Positions 21,146 to 32,975 of a stretch of DNA of 64,000 nucleotides are shown here, piece by piece (position 1 is the first letter of the stretch; each line of letters begins with the position of its first letter). The DNA is from Humulus lupulus. Lineage: Eukaryota; Streptophyta; Magnoliopsida; Rosales; Cannabaceae. Below the pieces are notes generated by a model. It made no database searches. It saw only the letters and a list, made by a program, of their open reading frames with translations, and had not been told where the DNA came from. The DNA is taken from the NCBI RefSeq assembly GCF_963169125.1, contig NC_084795.1, positions 265,541,042 to 265,605,041 on the forward strand, read 5' to 3'. Both the position numbers and the translations under genes were made by a program.

Positions 21146-23734
21146 TTATAACGCCATGGTTACTCTAAGACCGTTACTATGAGCTTTGAACCATGCTTAA
21201 CTTGCTAATCGAGATATTTGGTTATAATCGTGCATTTAGGTGTTATTAACAGGCTAAGGTGAAAAACCAATCAAATGGAAGGGATATATTTTATTTAAAA
21301 CATAAAACTGTTCATGGGCCCATAAAAACATTTACAAGTTATTTACAATACAAAAGGGTCATTATAGTGTAAAAATTACAACCTGCCGACCTAAGCGGTA
21401 AACATAGGGTTAATCCCATAGTTCCTCTGAGAATTTCCTTGGCCGTGGTGGTTAAGTGGCCGCATATGTACACATCACCACCTAAGCTCTCCACTCAAGG
21501 CTGGGTGAGCTTTTCTTTCCCTTTACCTGCACCACATAGCACCCATGAGCCAAAGCCCAGCAAGAAAACTCATTACTACATGTAAATAATATCAAATGAT
21601 GATCATGATAATCATACAGAGCATATAGCCCTGAACAGATGAGCGAATATCACTTTGAGGTTCTATTAACCATGATGGGGCTTATAGCCCTAATCATATG
21701 AGTGACTGATATGAGTAGTCACTAGCTTAAACAGATGAGTGACTAATGAGTGGTCACTAGCTTAAACTGATGAGTAGTCACTAGCTTAAACCAGATGAGT
21801 GACTGATGAGTGAGTCACTATGGGGCTCAGCACCCATAGCCATGTGACGATGCTGCCACCTAGGCCTTCTGGCCCTGGTTCTAAGTGACTAGCGATAGGC
21901 TAGACAAGCGCTTTTAGTTTTCATCAAACTTGAGGCGGTCCGGCATTAATGCTCATGATGAGTCATTCAATGCAGATGCCGACTAGATCTAATCTTTTCG
22001 GCTTGCGTTATACACACTAAATCCATTCTTGACTCTTAAGCCAGTACCATATGACCAGTGCTCACTACTACTGCCGAACTTGACTAGTGAGTAATTACTT
22101 CACAGTTAATACTGACACCATTGCCAATTCTGACTAATTAGTCAGCGCCATTCACAAGTAAGCAAGATTTTCTAAGCATTTTATATGCAATCAATGTCCA
22201 CATTTAAACACTCAACATGCCTTAATGATAGCCATGCATGTCACATATGGGGTGCAGTTTTCTTACCTCTGGTTCGAGCGAGAAATAGTAAAAGAACGAC
22301 CCTTGAGAACAACTGACCTTTTGATTCCTTAGCGGTTACCTAGTCATAACCAATTATAACCTCCATTAATGAAAATCAATAATAAAAGGGGTCTTGACCT
22401 AAACCTCACTCCCGGGGCCCCAAATTGTACCCAATCGGTGAGTAGATTCGATCCCGAGCCTTAGGAATTGAAACCCCAAGCCAAAAACCCTTAAAAATGC
22501 CCAAAACAAGAATCTAGAAAAAATAGGGTAGCACTGTAGCGCTACCCCTTTAGCACCCCAGCGCCCTTGGCAGAGGAGAATCCCTCATGGCTAGCGCTGT
22601 AGCGCCCACTGATGGGCGTTGTAGCGCTACAACCAGGGTTTTCAACCCTGGTTTTCCCATCCTTTGACACCATAATTTCCAACCTTAAGAAAAAGCTTCC
22701 AAACCTCATTTAAACCCTAAATTGAACCCAAAAACCATCCACACATGTCCTAGGCATCCTAACCCAAGTAACCCTAGCCAAAAACTCCCATTATCAACTC
22801 TAGAAATCCAAGCTGAAATCTAAAACAAAAACAGAGTAAACCAGAGTTTCTAATGGCTAGAAACTTACCTCTTAGTTTAGGATCCTCTTCAATGGTGGAA
22901 CATAATCCTAAGCCCTCAAGGTCCAATTCCCTAGCTTGAATCCTCAAAAGAAGCTCAAAAATCCAAGAAGAAAAGATAAGGAAATGATGTACGGGAAAAG
23001 ATAAGCTCAAAAATCCTTCAATGGCTTATACATATCCTAGGGTGAAAAGACTAAACTGGCCCTAGGCTATTTAAAATCCTTTAAAGGCTCCCAAGGGTAG
23101 AACTGTAGTGTCCTGGAATTTTACTTAGCTATTTTACTCAGCAGCAGCAGTAGTTGTAGAATTTTAGTTTTCGTGGATATTGGTTCAAGTTGGGATCTAG
23201 TTAGAAACTCATAGAAATAGTTATGGATTTTATAAGTTTAACCTATGGTTTAGAAAGATTAATTTTATCATAAGGTTTGATTAATGAATATAGTCCTAAG
23301 AATATTATTTATTATAACGTAAGTGTGGATGCTCAAAATTTCATGCTTGGAGAAGACCCAAAACAAGTGTCGAGGTCCCATAAGCGTCTAATTACGTGAT
23401 TGAGTCGCGACGCCCTCGGACCACCATGGCCTCGCTAGAAGCGGCTCGCATGCAGCGCCTTGCCCATGGCTTGCAGGAGCACCTCGCGTGGTGCCCAGCA
23501 CTCGCTTCGCTGGAGGTGGTCCGCATGTGGCACCTCACCCACGGCTCGCAGGGGCGCCTCGCGTGGTGCCCAACACTCACCTCGCTCGAGGTGGCCCGCA
23601 TGGTGCCCAGCACTGGCCTACTGGAGGTGGCCCGCATGTGGCGCCTCGCCCATGGCTCCCAGGAGTGCCTCGCGAAGGGCATGCCAAGTAGGTGCTTCGC
23701 CTCGCGAGGGGCGTCTCGCGAGGGCCTCGTGCCC

Positions 23735-25623
23735 TGTAATGACCCACTAATCTAGACTAATTGGACCATTATCGAAACTATACATAAAACTTACATTTTT
23801 ACAAAAATACCATAATTTATTGAGTAACTTGAAAAATAAGAGTTATTTACAAAGAAACAGAATACTAAGAAGGATTATGGGATCCCATTGTTTTTAAAAC
23901 AAAACATGATTTAAAATAAAAGACATTACATAATAATGCGGAAAATACACATAAAAACCATAAGAAACATAAAAGGAGACTATATCCTCGAATCGAATAA
24001 CGCTCGGCCCCTTGACTCCATTCATCATCGATACACATCCTCCAAGCGTCACGAATCTTACCGCCTCTAAACTTATTTTCCTGCACATAAACAGAAAGGA
24101 GTGAGCCTAATGCCCAGCAAGGAAAACCTAACACATAGTCATATACATAATTTCATAAGAAAACATAAAGACATATCATAACACATAATTCACTTATTAT
24201 AATGGCCATTATTACTTGGGGTCCCATAGACTAAACAAGCTTATGCCCATGAGATTAGTGGGGTCCTACCAGCTAAATAGGCTTATGCCCACAATCCTTT
24301 TGGGGTCTTGTTAGTCAAATAGGCATATGCCCAAGCCTACAACATACACATCAATAACATATAACATATGAAAACATAACACATAAAATAGCATAATCAT
24401 AAACATGTAGATTCTAGCCTATTTTCCTTACCAAAGTTACCGAGATTATGGACTGAGTTGGGATTGTTGGAACACTCCTAAAACCATAAGAAAGAGTAAG
24501 TCTAAAGAAAGGAGATGAAATGAAAGAGATGGAAAGACTAAACCATAGAAAACATACTTACCGACTTATATGCTTAAAAGCTTGGATTCCCTAACCAAAA
24601 TAAGAATAAGGTTAGGGGACTGAGTAGAAGGTTTTGAGAAAGGAAATAACATAAAAATACAGAAAAGAACTAGAGTTTTGGGTTTACCTCAAAGATTGCA
24701 AGATCAATCTAACATCCACTGAAATACTATAGAACTCACTTCCCAAGTGTTTGATAAGCTTATGATGTTTAAGCTTATAGTTTTTCCCCAAACCAAGTGT
24801 TTACACTCTCACACTCACTTAACACTAGCAGCTTCTGAACTTAGAGAAAATGGTGAATAATGGCTGGGTACTAGGTCCTATTTATAGAGTTTGGGAATGA
24901 AAATATCTTGATTTTACTTGAATAAAAATAATGGCTTTTTAGGTGAAAATCATTTGAATAATCGTTCAGCAGAGGCTGAAGACTCGTTCAGAAGATGCTG
25001 GACTGTTGAAGGATTTTGAATGGCTGAAGGGAAAAGAATTCAAATGTATTTGAAAACATGCTGGTGGAGGCGATATATCGCCCCCTATAGGCGATATATC
25101 GCCTGGACCTTTGTTCCCGAGGCGACCGTGCATCGATTCGTGTTTTCCGTATCTACGTGCTGCGATATATCGCCCCCTATAGCTGCGATATATCGGCATA
25201 CGCTGAATATTTAAACACGAATTTACACATTTTTAGCTGAGTTTGAATGGAGTAAACAGCCTTGACTAAGCCCTCAACGTACTCAAAGCTGCTGACTGAC
25301 CCTATAACATTCAAACTTTACCCTTATTTAAAAAAATACTTAATCCTTAATTACCATTCAAAACATGTGCTTAAAATCCTATTGGTTGATGTCTAAACCT
25401 TATAATATAATAATATAATCCTTAATATCAATCACATTAATCAAACCTTAGGTTATACTTAATATTCTTAAACTATAGGTTAAACTTAGAAAATCTATAA
25501 GTACTACTATGAGTGTCCAAACAACTCCCGGTCTGAACCAAAAATCCACAGTAACAAAGATAATGTTATAAATACTATCATACTATTATCTATCTTAGCT
25601 AAGTAAAGTTCTTGGACTCTACA
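23735..25623 (-). repeat. E 3' LTR (1,889 bp)
   Basis: Minus strand TGTAGAGTCC (25623) to GGGTCATTACA (23735). TATA (TATAAATA, minus) at 24879-24886. Palindromes at 25070-25195. Same length as the 5' LTR. Confidence 0.93.
25070..25195. repeat. Four GCGATATATCGC palindromes in U3 of E 3' LTR
   Basis: 25070-25081, 25091-25102 (pair within CCCCCTATAG spacing), 25162-25173 and 25184-25195 (last base changed). The same set is at 32422-32548 in the 5' LTR. Confidence 0.9.
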
Positions 25624-25638
25624 ATTCTCCCCTACTAA
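25624..25638 (-). promoter_or_regulatory. E polypurine tract
   Basis: Minus-strand AGTAGGGGAGAAT abuts the TGTAGAGTCC start of the 3' LTR. Confidence 0.8.
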
Positions 25639-25660
25639 AAAGAATTTCGTCCTCGAAATT

Positions 25661-25987
25661 TACTTATCACATAACTCCGGATACCGGCCTTGCATGTCCT
25701 CCTCCAACTCCCACGTTGCCTCGCATTCAGAACTATTGCTCCATAGGACTTTGACTATAGGAAAGCTCTTGGACCGTAACTACTTCATCCCTCTATCTAG
25801 GATGCTTATCGGTCATTCCTCGTAACTTAAGTCTTTCTGGAATGCTATCGTATCGTATTTGAGGATGTGAGATGGGTCTGACACATATTTGCGTAACATC
25901 GAGATGTGGAAGACGTTTGTGACTATCGGCTAGTGCTGGCGGTAGGGCTAGTCTATACGCAACTGTTCCCACTTTGTCCAATATCAA
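25661..25987 (-). pseudogene. E integrase C-terminus and chromodomain-like tail
   Basis: After a frameshift near 25985 the frame ILDKVGTVAYRLALPP continues the GPF-motif region of integrase to a stop at 25793. In the neighbouring frame, 25790-25661 reads IVKVLWSN and EATWELEEDM, the typical second half of the Tekay-type chromodomain, ending in TAA. In intact chromoviruses this tail directs integration to particular chromatin. Here it is split by frameshifts. Confidence 0.75.
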
Positions 25988-26715
25988 AAAGGACCTATGA
26001 ATCGGGGACTAAGCTTGCCTTTCTTTTCGAACCGCTTGACACTTTTCATAGGAGATATCTTCATGAAGACTTGATCTCCAACTTGGAATTCCACATCGCG
26101 TCGCTTGGTATCCGCATATATTTTCTGACGGCTTTGAGCAGCCAGCATACGTTGTCTAATAAGCGTTACTGCTTCTTGTGCTTGTTTAACAGCTTCGGGC
26201 CCTAGAAGCTGCCTTTCTCCTACCTCATCCCAGTGCAACGGTGATCGGCACCTTCTTCCATATAGCAACTCATAAGGTGCCATTCCGATCGTCGACTGGT
26301 AGCTGTTGTTGTACGAGAACTCGATCAGCGGCAAGTACTTGTTCCATGATCCTCCGAAATCAAGTATACACGCTCGCAGCATATCCTCTAAGATCTGAAT
26401 CGTACGCTTAGACTGCCCATCTTTCTGAGGATGGAAAGCTGTACTAAGGCTTAACTTAGTACCCATAGCTTGCTGTAAGCTTCTCCAAAATCTTGACGTA
26501 AATACTGATCCTCTATCTGACACTATCGTCTTGGGGATTCCATGCAATCGTACAATCTCTTGGATGTAGATGTCTGCATATTGGTCTGCCGTGCATGACG
26601 TTCTAACAGGCAGAAAATGAGCCGTCTTGGTTAGTCTATCTATTACTAGCCAAGCGGAATCATGCTGCTTGTTCGTCTTTGGTAGCCCCGTCACAAAATC
26701 CATGGCTATATCATC
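25984..26715 (-). pseudogene. E integrase catalytic core, catalytic Glu replaced by Lys
   Basis: The core of integrase, from an in-frame TGA at 26716. First Asp in MDFVTGLP (codon 26700-26698) and second Asp in IVSDRGSVF (about residue 63 of the segment) are present. The third position of the D,D-35-E set, 36 residues on at 26409-26407, reads AAG (Lys) in the context GQSKRTIQ. Downstream are the PYELLYGRRCRSP block and the GPF motif. A single G-to-A change explains the loss. Such an enzyme should be dead even without the stops. Confidence 0.87.
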
Positions 26716-27540
26716 TCACTTCCATTCCGGTATGCTAAGCGGTTGCAATAATCCTGCAGGCCGCTGATGCTCCGCTTTCACTTGCTGGCATACCAGACAC
26801 TTAGATACATACTCCGCTGTGTCCTTCTTCATCCCTGGCCACCAATAGACTGCCTTGATGTCATGAGTCATCTTGGTAGACCCTGGATGAACTGAGTACG
26901 GGGTATTGTCCGCTTCTTCTAGGATTGTCTTCTTAATACTTTGATTGCCTGGCACGCATACCCGATCCTTATATCTCAATAAACCTTGACTGGATATTGA
27001 GAAATCTGTAGTCTTGCCTTCTCTGACTGCATCCATGTGCGTTGATAGCGAATCATCATGTCTCTGACCATTCCGTATGTCTTCTAGCAGATTCGATTGG
27101 ATAGACAAGTTAGCCAGCTTGCCTACCACCACTTCTATTCCAGCACTAATAAGCTCCTGTTGCAGTGGCTTTTCTATTCTGGATAAGACTGCTAAGTTCC
27201 CATAGCTTTTCCTACTAAGCGCATCGGCAACTACGTTCGCTTTCCCTGGGTGGTATAGGAAATCGTAATCCCTTACTAACTCCAACCACTGGCGCTGCCT
27301 CAAGTTAAGCTCCCTTTGAGTAAAGAAGTACTTTAAACTCTTGTGGTCCGTATAAATCTCACACCGTTCTCCGTAAGGATAATGGCGCCAGATTTTTAAC
27401 GCAAAGACCACCGCTGCCAACTCCATATCGTGAGTTGGATAGCGTTGTTCATACTCTTTCAACTGATGTGAGGCGTAGGCTATCACCTTGTCATTTTGCA
27501 TCGACACGCATCCCAATCCTAGCTTTGATGCATCGCATTA
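26716..27540 (-). pseudogene. E RNase H and integrase zinc-binding domain
   Basis: RNase H is recognised by [32 protein letters not shown] and [10 protein letters not shown]. It is followed by the integrase HHCC region ([10 protein letters not shown], then CLVCQQVK). Bounded by in-frame TAA at 27538 and TGA at 26716. Same frame as the RT segment. Confidence 0.87.
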
Positions 27541-28190
27541 GACAACGAACTTATTGTCGGGTGTTGGTACACTAAGTACTGGTGTTGAGCAAAGCTTACC
27601 TTTAAGCAACTGGAAGCTTTCTTCACACTTATCGTTCCAGTTAAACTTTTGTTGCTTCCGGGTTAGGTTGGTGAGTGGAGTGGCTATCTTAGAAAAGCCC
27701 TCTACAAACTTTCTATAATAACCTGCTAGCCCTAAGAAGCTTCTTACTTCCGACGCGTTTTTTGGTCTAGGCCAATCCTTCATGGCCTCTACCTTTGATG
27801 GATCTACTGCAACTCCGTCTTTCGATATGATGTTCCCGAGGAACGCCACTTGCGAAAGCCAAAATTCGCATTTCTTGAACTTTGCGTAAAGTTTATGCTC
27901 CTTCAATCGCGTCAAAATCAACCTTAAGTGTTCCTCGTGCTCTACTTCGTTTTTGGAGTAAATTAAAATGTCGTCGATGAACACAACGACGAATTTATCC
28001 AAATAGTCTTTGAAGACCCTATTCATTAAGTCCATAAACGCGGCTGGCGCGTTAGTAAGACCAAAAGACATAACCAAGAACTCGTAATGTCCATAACGAG
28101 TCCTAAAGGCTATCTTAGGAATATCTTCTCCCTTTACCTTGAGCTGATGATACCCGGTCCGTAGATCGATCTTAAAAAAATACAGTCGCG
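27538..28190 (-). pseudogene. E reverse transcriptase, palm to connection
   Basis: [12 protein letters not shown] with the first catalytic Asp, [11 protein letters not shown], and [10 protein letters not shown] with the catalytic pair are intact, as is the connection [12 protein letters not shown]. It is joined to the upstream part by a one-base shift in a seven-T run at about 28175-28185, and ends in TAA at 27538, where the family has CDAS just after. Confidence 0.88.
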
Positions 28191-28984
28191 CCTCGGAGTT
28201 GATCAAACAAATCATCAATCCGAGGTAGTGGGTATTTGTTCTTAATTGCTACTTTATTCAGCTCACAGTAGTCTATGCACATGCGCATACTTCCGTCCTT
28301 CTTCTTCACGAATAGTACCGGGGCTTCCCATGGTGAATGACTTGGCCTAATGAAACCCAAGTCTAGGAGTTCTTGTAGCTGTGTCTTTAACTCCTTGAGT
28401 TTCGTAGGTGCCATCCGGTATGGTGCCTTAGAGACAGGCTCGGTGCCTGGTACTAATTCTATCGTGAAGTTTATCTCTCGAGTTGGCGGCAATCCTGGCA
28501 AGTCATCGGGAAATACCTCTGGAAATTCTTTTATAACTCGAACATCTCCATCCTTAAGTGGCGTCTCCCTTTCCACGTTCGTGATGCTGGCTAAGAACGC
28601 TTGGCATCCTTTCTCCATCATTCTCTGAGCTTTGAGAGGTGACACTAACGGTGTGCGTAGTCCTGAAGCTTGTCCCATGAAGCACAGTTTCTGGCCGTCA
28701 GGAGTCTCGAACATCACCTTCTTGCGTTTGCTGTCGATCGTTGTGTCATGCCGTGCTAGCCGATCCATGCCTAGTATTACGTCGAAGTCCTTGATCACTA
28801 TCTCTATCAGGTCTCCTTCTAGTTCTATGTCCTCAATCTTGATCGGTACGCCTCGTACTATTCGTGATGATAGAACTACTTTGCCCGAAGGCAACTCGGT
28901 TACAAACCTAGTTCTAAATCTTTCACTAGGTTTGTCTAGTTTTTCTATCATTCCTAACGAGATATACGAGTATACTGCTACCAA
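28172..28984 (-). pseudogene. E protease remnant, linker and RT N-terminus
   Basis: Begins within the protease after the place where the DTG/DSG active site should be. Upstream bases at 28985-29010 show only a scrambled remnant (LDW followed by TAG). The later protease block [12 protein letters not shown] and linker [14 protein letters not shown] are present, then RT up to [17 protein letters not shown], where a T-run frameshift ends the frame. No active-site motif was found in any frame. Confidence 0.83.
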
Positions 28985-29040
28985 TCAAGCGATACTAGAA
29001 CATATACTATCGAGGATAGGATCTGACCTGTAAATCCTTG

Positions 29041-29930
29041 TTACTAGCATGGGTTCCTCCTTGGGTCAAGGCAAAGGCTTTGGTCTGGAACCATCGTTTA
29101 ATCCTTCTTCTCCTTACTAACATCAATCCTTTCTTCTTCTATTGCCGTTTCTAGAACATTGGCATAGGTAGTGGTACCCAGTTTTTGCTAACTTAACCCC
29201 TAATTCCATCTTTGGTCTAAGTCCTCTGACGAACTTGGTCAACCTCGTAAAGTCGGTTGGGACCAACTCTGGTGCAAACTTGACTAATCTGTTGAACTGA
29301 CGAGCATATTCTTCTACCATTAGCGATGACTGCCGAGGTGTAATACTTCTTGTGGAACGGCTCCACAAATCTTGTTCATATCATGGTGGTGACATCGTTA
29401 GTCTGATGAACTAAGTCCCACCATACTCTGGCATCCGTCTTGAGTAATGTCGAGACGCAGGATGTGCGGTCTGCATTACTGAGATTCATGTGCGTAAGAA
29501 TTGGCTCCACATTCCTTAGCCACTCTTCTGCCTCAAAGGGGTCTATAGTCCCTTCGAAGTTTGGAGCGTGCTGCTTGCGGAACCTTTCATATACTGACTC
29601 CATATTCGTTACTGGATGTGGTGCGTAGTTCATCACTGGCCATCCTCCATATGGACCAACTTGTTGGGGTGCTAGGGCCATTTGTTGTAGCTGCGGCTGC
29701 GGTTGCGGCGGAGGCTGAGGCTGAGTCTGCGCCTGTTGACGTTGTTGCTGCAAAATTCCTCGACTTGTTGTCGCAGTCTGGCGATCTCCACAATGTTGTC
29801 AGCTTGTGGTGTCGGCGCGTTGCGACTAGTAGTAGTATGCACTCCCCTTCTGCGAACTGGAGGGGCTTCATTTGTTGCTGGGACGGCGTTGGAGGCGTGT
29901 CCGTTGGTGCGTTGCAGATCTTCGGAGCGA
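29041..29930 (-). pseudogene. E gag, frameshifted and lacking nucleocapsid knuckle
   Basis: A probable ATG (MSLRRSA) lies near 29925. A Gln/Pro-rich segment (about 29660-29750) precedes the gag core FRKQHAPNFEGTIDPFEAEEWL, and ends at a stop at 29376. The adjoining segment EEYARQFNRLVKFAPELVPTDFTR ends at 29123. Frameshifts lie near 29740 and 29370. After EERID..KEKK only about 100 bp separate gag from protease, and no CCHC motif is found, so nucleocapsid was deleted along with the protease active site. Confidence 0.8.
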
Positions 29931-30467
29931 CATCTTCACCAAAAGTTCTAACAGTCGAGAACTTGTTAGAACTTATCCTAATAGGCTCTAAGGCAAAAAC
30001 TTATTCTAAAACAAACATATCTCGGACCTATTTATTATGACTTCTTATGAAAAATTATATAGGTCTTTATTTATTATTAGAGTGGGTTTCTATACTTAGA
30101 AAAACAAGTCATCTTTATTTTCTAAGTGTGTTTCTAATCTTCCTATATGACTTAATTCTCAGGCTCGAAACTTATCTTTGTTCCAAAGTTAACCATATTG
30201 AGGGAGGGCTGGGATCAGTAAAATCGTTCCCACTACTAAGGCCCCCTAACTCTCAATAAAGAAACTTGGTTCATTGATTTGTATCCACCCTCACTGAACT
30301 TAGTCATTATTTATTTTAATTATTACTTATTATGATTGCGAAAATAGAATCAAACTCATACATGATGATAAAATAACATGAAATTAATTTGGAAAAAGAT
30401 TTTCACTTATTACAATCATAAATAAAGAAAGAAATAAACAAAACAAATAATGAAAAACTAGCTATTC
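29931..30467 (-). other. E leader between leader ORF and gag
   Basis: AT-rich, no ORF. It starts after the leader ORF stop and ends in a T-rich stretch with GTTAG just before gag, so it could be intronic. Splicing is not shown. Confidence 0.45.
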
Positions 30468-30935
30468 TTAAAAATCGGGATCTTCTACATCCGATCCTTC
30501 ATCTAGCATATCATCATCTATCTCCTTATAATCATCATTGTCTTGAGCCTCAAAATTTCCTCGGGGAAGATTCAAGAAGATCCTATGTTGTTGCTCATTA
30601 GTGAATTGAAACTCTAAATCATAGGTGAACTTAAGTATGAGAGAATAATATCTTAGGGCTACTTGTAAGTCATCATCATTATTTATATTCTCCCATATTT
30701 CTTCTAAAGTTAAAATTGCTGAAGGAAAATCTTTTAAAAGCCTAATTACTAGGACATATTGTTCTGCAGCTCTCATCATGATTTGCTTAGACTCTTGAAG
30801 GTGACCTATCTCTTTGTGGAACAAGATCAATCTTTGAGTGATCTTTTCTAGTGCTCCTACGGTGTTTCTTGGCTCCCTTATTATTTTTAAAGCCTTAATG
30901 GCTCGGATATCCTCATTGCTTAAAGCTCCGTTCAT
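30468..30935 (-). CDS. E leader ORF: intact 155-aa protein of unknown function, upstream of gag
   Basis: ATG at 30935 and stop at 30468, uninterrupted, in the same orientation as gag-pol and lying between the PBS and gag. The first two thirds look helical and mixed-charge (ALSNEDIRAIKALKII, LEKITQRL, AAEQYVLVIRLLKDF, LTLEEIWENI), followed by FTNEQQHRIFLNLPRG. The last 25 residues are strongly acidic (EIDDDMLDEGSDVED). No zinc knuckle, transmembrane or enzyme motif is seen. The ATG lies six bases after a good splice acceptor, so it would be the first ORF of a spliced transcript. Chromoviruses do not normally carry an ORF here. It may be an element accessory protein or a captured host fragment; the family is not recognised. 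Confidence 0.65.
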   Translation of the reverse strand: MNGALSNEDIRAIKALKIIREPRNTVGALEKITQRLILFHKEIGHLQESKQIMMRAAEQYVLVIRLLKDFPSAILTLEEIWENINNDDDLQVALRYYSLILKFTYDLEFQFTNEQQHRIFLNLPRGNFEAQDNDDYKEIDDDMLDEGSDVEDPDF

Positions 30936-30941
30936 TCTTAA

Positions 30942-31009
30942 CTGAAAACATAAACACTAAAAATGTTAGCTATTACATAAGTAACATAACTAGTAACTTA
31001 AACACTTAC
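30942..31009 (-). other. Predicted 68-nt leader intron of E
   Basis: Minus-strand donor CCAA|GTAAGTG at 31010/31009 and acceptor GTTTTCAG|TTAAG at 30942/30941, AT-rich inside. It removes most of the sequence between PBS and leader ORF. Short but in the range seen in plants. Confidence 0.5.
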
Positions 31010-31070
31010 TTGGCGGTCCGATTCGGAGCTTTGAGCGTGTGTATCGAGGAGAACTTCATGCGAAGGAACC

Positions 31071-31085
31071 TGTCTCTGATACCAA
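31071..31085 (-). promoter_or_regulatory. E primer-binding site (initiator tRNA-Met type)
   Basis: Minus-strand TTGGTATCAGAGACAGG follows the LTR end TTACA; TGGTATCAGAG is the conserved part. Confidence 0.88.
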
Positions 31086-31086
31086 C

Positions 31087-32975
31087 TGTAATGACCCACT
31101 AATCTAGACTAATTGGACCATTATCGAAACTATACATAAAACTTACATTTTTACAAAAATACCATAATTTATTGAGTAACTTGAAAAATAAGAGTTATTT
31201 ACAAAGAAACAGAATACTAAGAAGGATTATGGGATCCCATTGTTTTTAAAACAAAACATGATTTAAAATAAAAGACATTACATAATAATGCGGAAAATAC
31301 ACATAAAAACCATAAGAAACATAAAAGGAGACTATATCCTCGAATCGAATAACGCTCGGCCCCTTGACTCCATTCTTCATCGATACACATCCTCCAAGCG
31401 TCACGAATCTTACCGCCTCTAAACTTATTTTCCTGCACATAAACAGAAAGGAGTGAGCCTAATGCCCAGCAAGGAAAACCTAACACATAGTCATATACAT
31501 AATTTCATAAGAAAACATAAAGACATATCATAACACATAATTCACTTATTATAATGGCCATTATTACTTGGGGTCCCATAGACTAAACAAGCTTATGCCC
31601 ATGAGATTAGTGGGGTCCTACCAGCTAAATAGGCTTATGCCCACAATCCTTTTGGGGTCTTGTTAGTCAAATAGGCATATGCCCAAGCCTACAACATACA
31701 CATCAATAACATATAACATATGAAAACATAACACATAAAATAGCATAATCATAAACATGTAGATTCTAGCCTATTTTCCTTACCAAAGTTACCGAGATTA
31801 TGGACTGAGTTGGGATTGTTGGAACACTCCTAAAACCATAAGAAAGAGTAAGTCTAAAGAAAGGAGATGAAATGAAAGAGATGGAAAGACTAAACCATAG
31901 AAAACATACTTACCGACTTATATGCTTAAAAGCTTGGATTCCCTAACCAAAATAAGAATAAGGTTAGGGGACTGAGTAGAAGGTTTTGAGAAAGGAAATA
32001 ACATAAAAATACAGAAAAGAACTAGAGTTTTGGGTTTACCTCAAAGATTGCAAGATCAATCTAACATCCACTGAAATACTATAGAACTCACTTCCCAAGT
32101 GTTTGATAAGCTTATGATGTTTAAGCTTATAGTTTTTCCCCAAACCAAGTGTTTACACTCTCACACTCACTTAACACTAGCAGCTTCTGAACTTAGAGAA
32201 AATGGTGAATAATGGCTGGGTACTAGGTCCTATTTATAGAGTTTGGGAATGAAAATATCTTGATTTTACTTGAATAAAAATAATGGCTTTTTAGGTGAAA
32301 ATCATTTGAATAATCGTTCAGCAGAGGCTGAAGACTCGTTCAGAAGATGCTGGACTGTTGAAGGAGTTTGAATGGCTGAAGGGAAAAGAATTCAAATGTA
32401 TTTGAAAACATGCTGGTGGAGGCGATATATCGCCCCCTATAGGCGATATATCGCCTGGACCTTTGTTCCCGAGGCGACCGTGCATCGATTCGTGTTTTCC
32501 GTATCTACGTGCTGCGATATATCGCCCCCTATAGCTGCGATATATCGGCATACGCTGAATATTTAAACACGAATTTACACATTTTTAGCTGAGTTTGAAT
32601 GGAGTAAACAGTCTTGACTAAGCCCTCAACGTACTCAAAGCTGCTGACTGACCCTATAACATTCAAACTTTACCCTTATTTAAAAAAATACTTAATCCTT
32701 AATTACCATTCAAAACATGTGCTTAAAATCCTATTGGTTGATGTCTAAACCTTATAATATAATAATATAATCCTTAATATCAGTCACATTAATCAAACCT
32801 TAGGTTATACTTAATATTCTTAAACTATAGGTTAAACTTAGAAAATCTATAAGTACTACTATGAGTGTCCAAACAACTCCCGGTCTGAACCAAAAATCCA
32901 CAGTAACAAAGATAATGTTATAAATACTATCATACTATTATCTATCTTAGCTAAGTAAAGTTCTTGGACTCTACA
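31087..32975 (-). repeat. E 5' LTR (1,889 bp)
   Basis: Minus strand TGTAGAGTCC (32975) to GTCATTACA (31087). TATA (minus TATAAATA) at 32231-32238. Differences from the 3' LTR seen by eye: near 31376, 32366, 32612 and 32782. Confidence 0.93.

Larger units (their letters stand above)
23735..32975 (-). mobile_element. E: two-LTR chromovirus (Tekay-like Ty3/gypsy), very young insertion, defective gag-pol
   Basis: 9,241 bp flanked by TGCCC at 23730-23734 and 32976-32980. Minus-strand order: 5' LTR, tRNA-Met PBS, leader intron, leader ORF, gag, protease remnant, RT, RNase H, integrase, chromodomain-like end, PPT, 3' LTR. The two 1,889-bp LTRs differ at about four positions by eye. Gag-pol has several frameshifts and stops, a deletion across nucleocapsid and protease, and a lost integrase catalytic residue. 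This is the youngest and innermost element of the nest. Confidence 0.92.

Noticed and set aside
23865..24134. 89-codon minus-strand ORF with hydrophobic part, repeated at 31217-31486
   Set aside because: Lies in both E LTRs in the R/U5 part. Conservation between the two is explained by LTR identity; the related LTR F does not show it as an intact frame.
29561..30040. 159-codon plus-strand ORF
   Set aside because: Antisense shadow of the Gln/Pro-rich gag of E.
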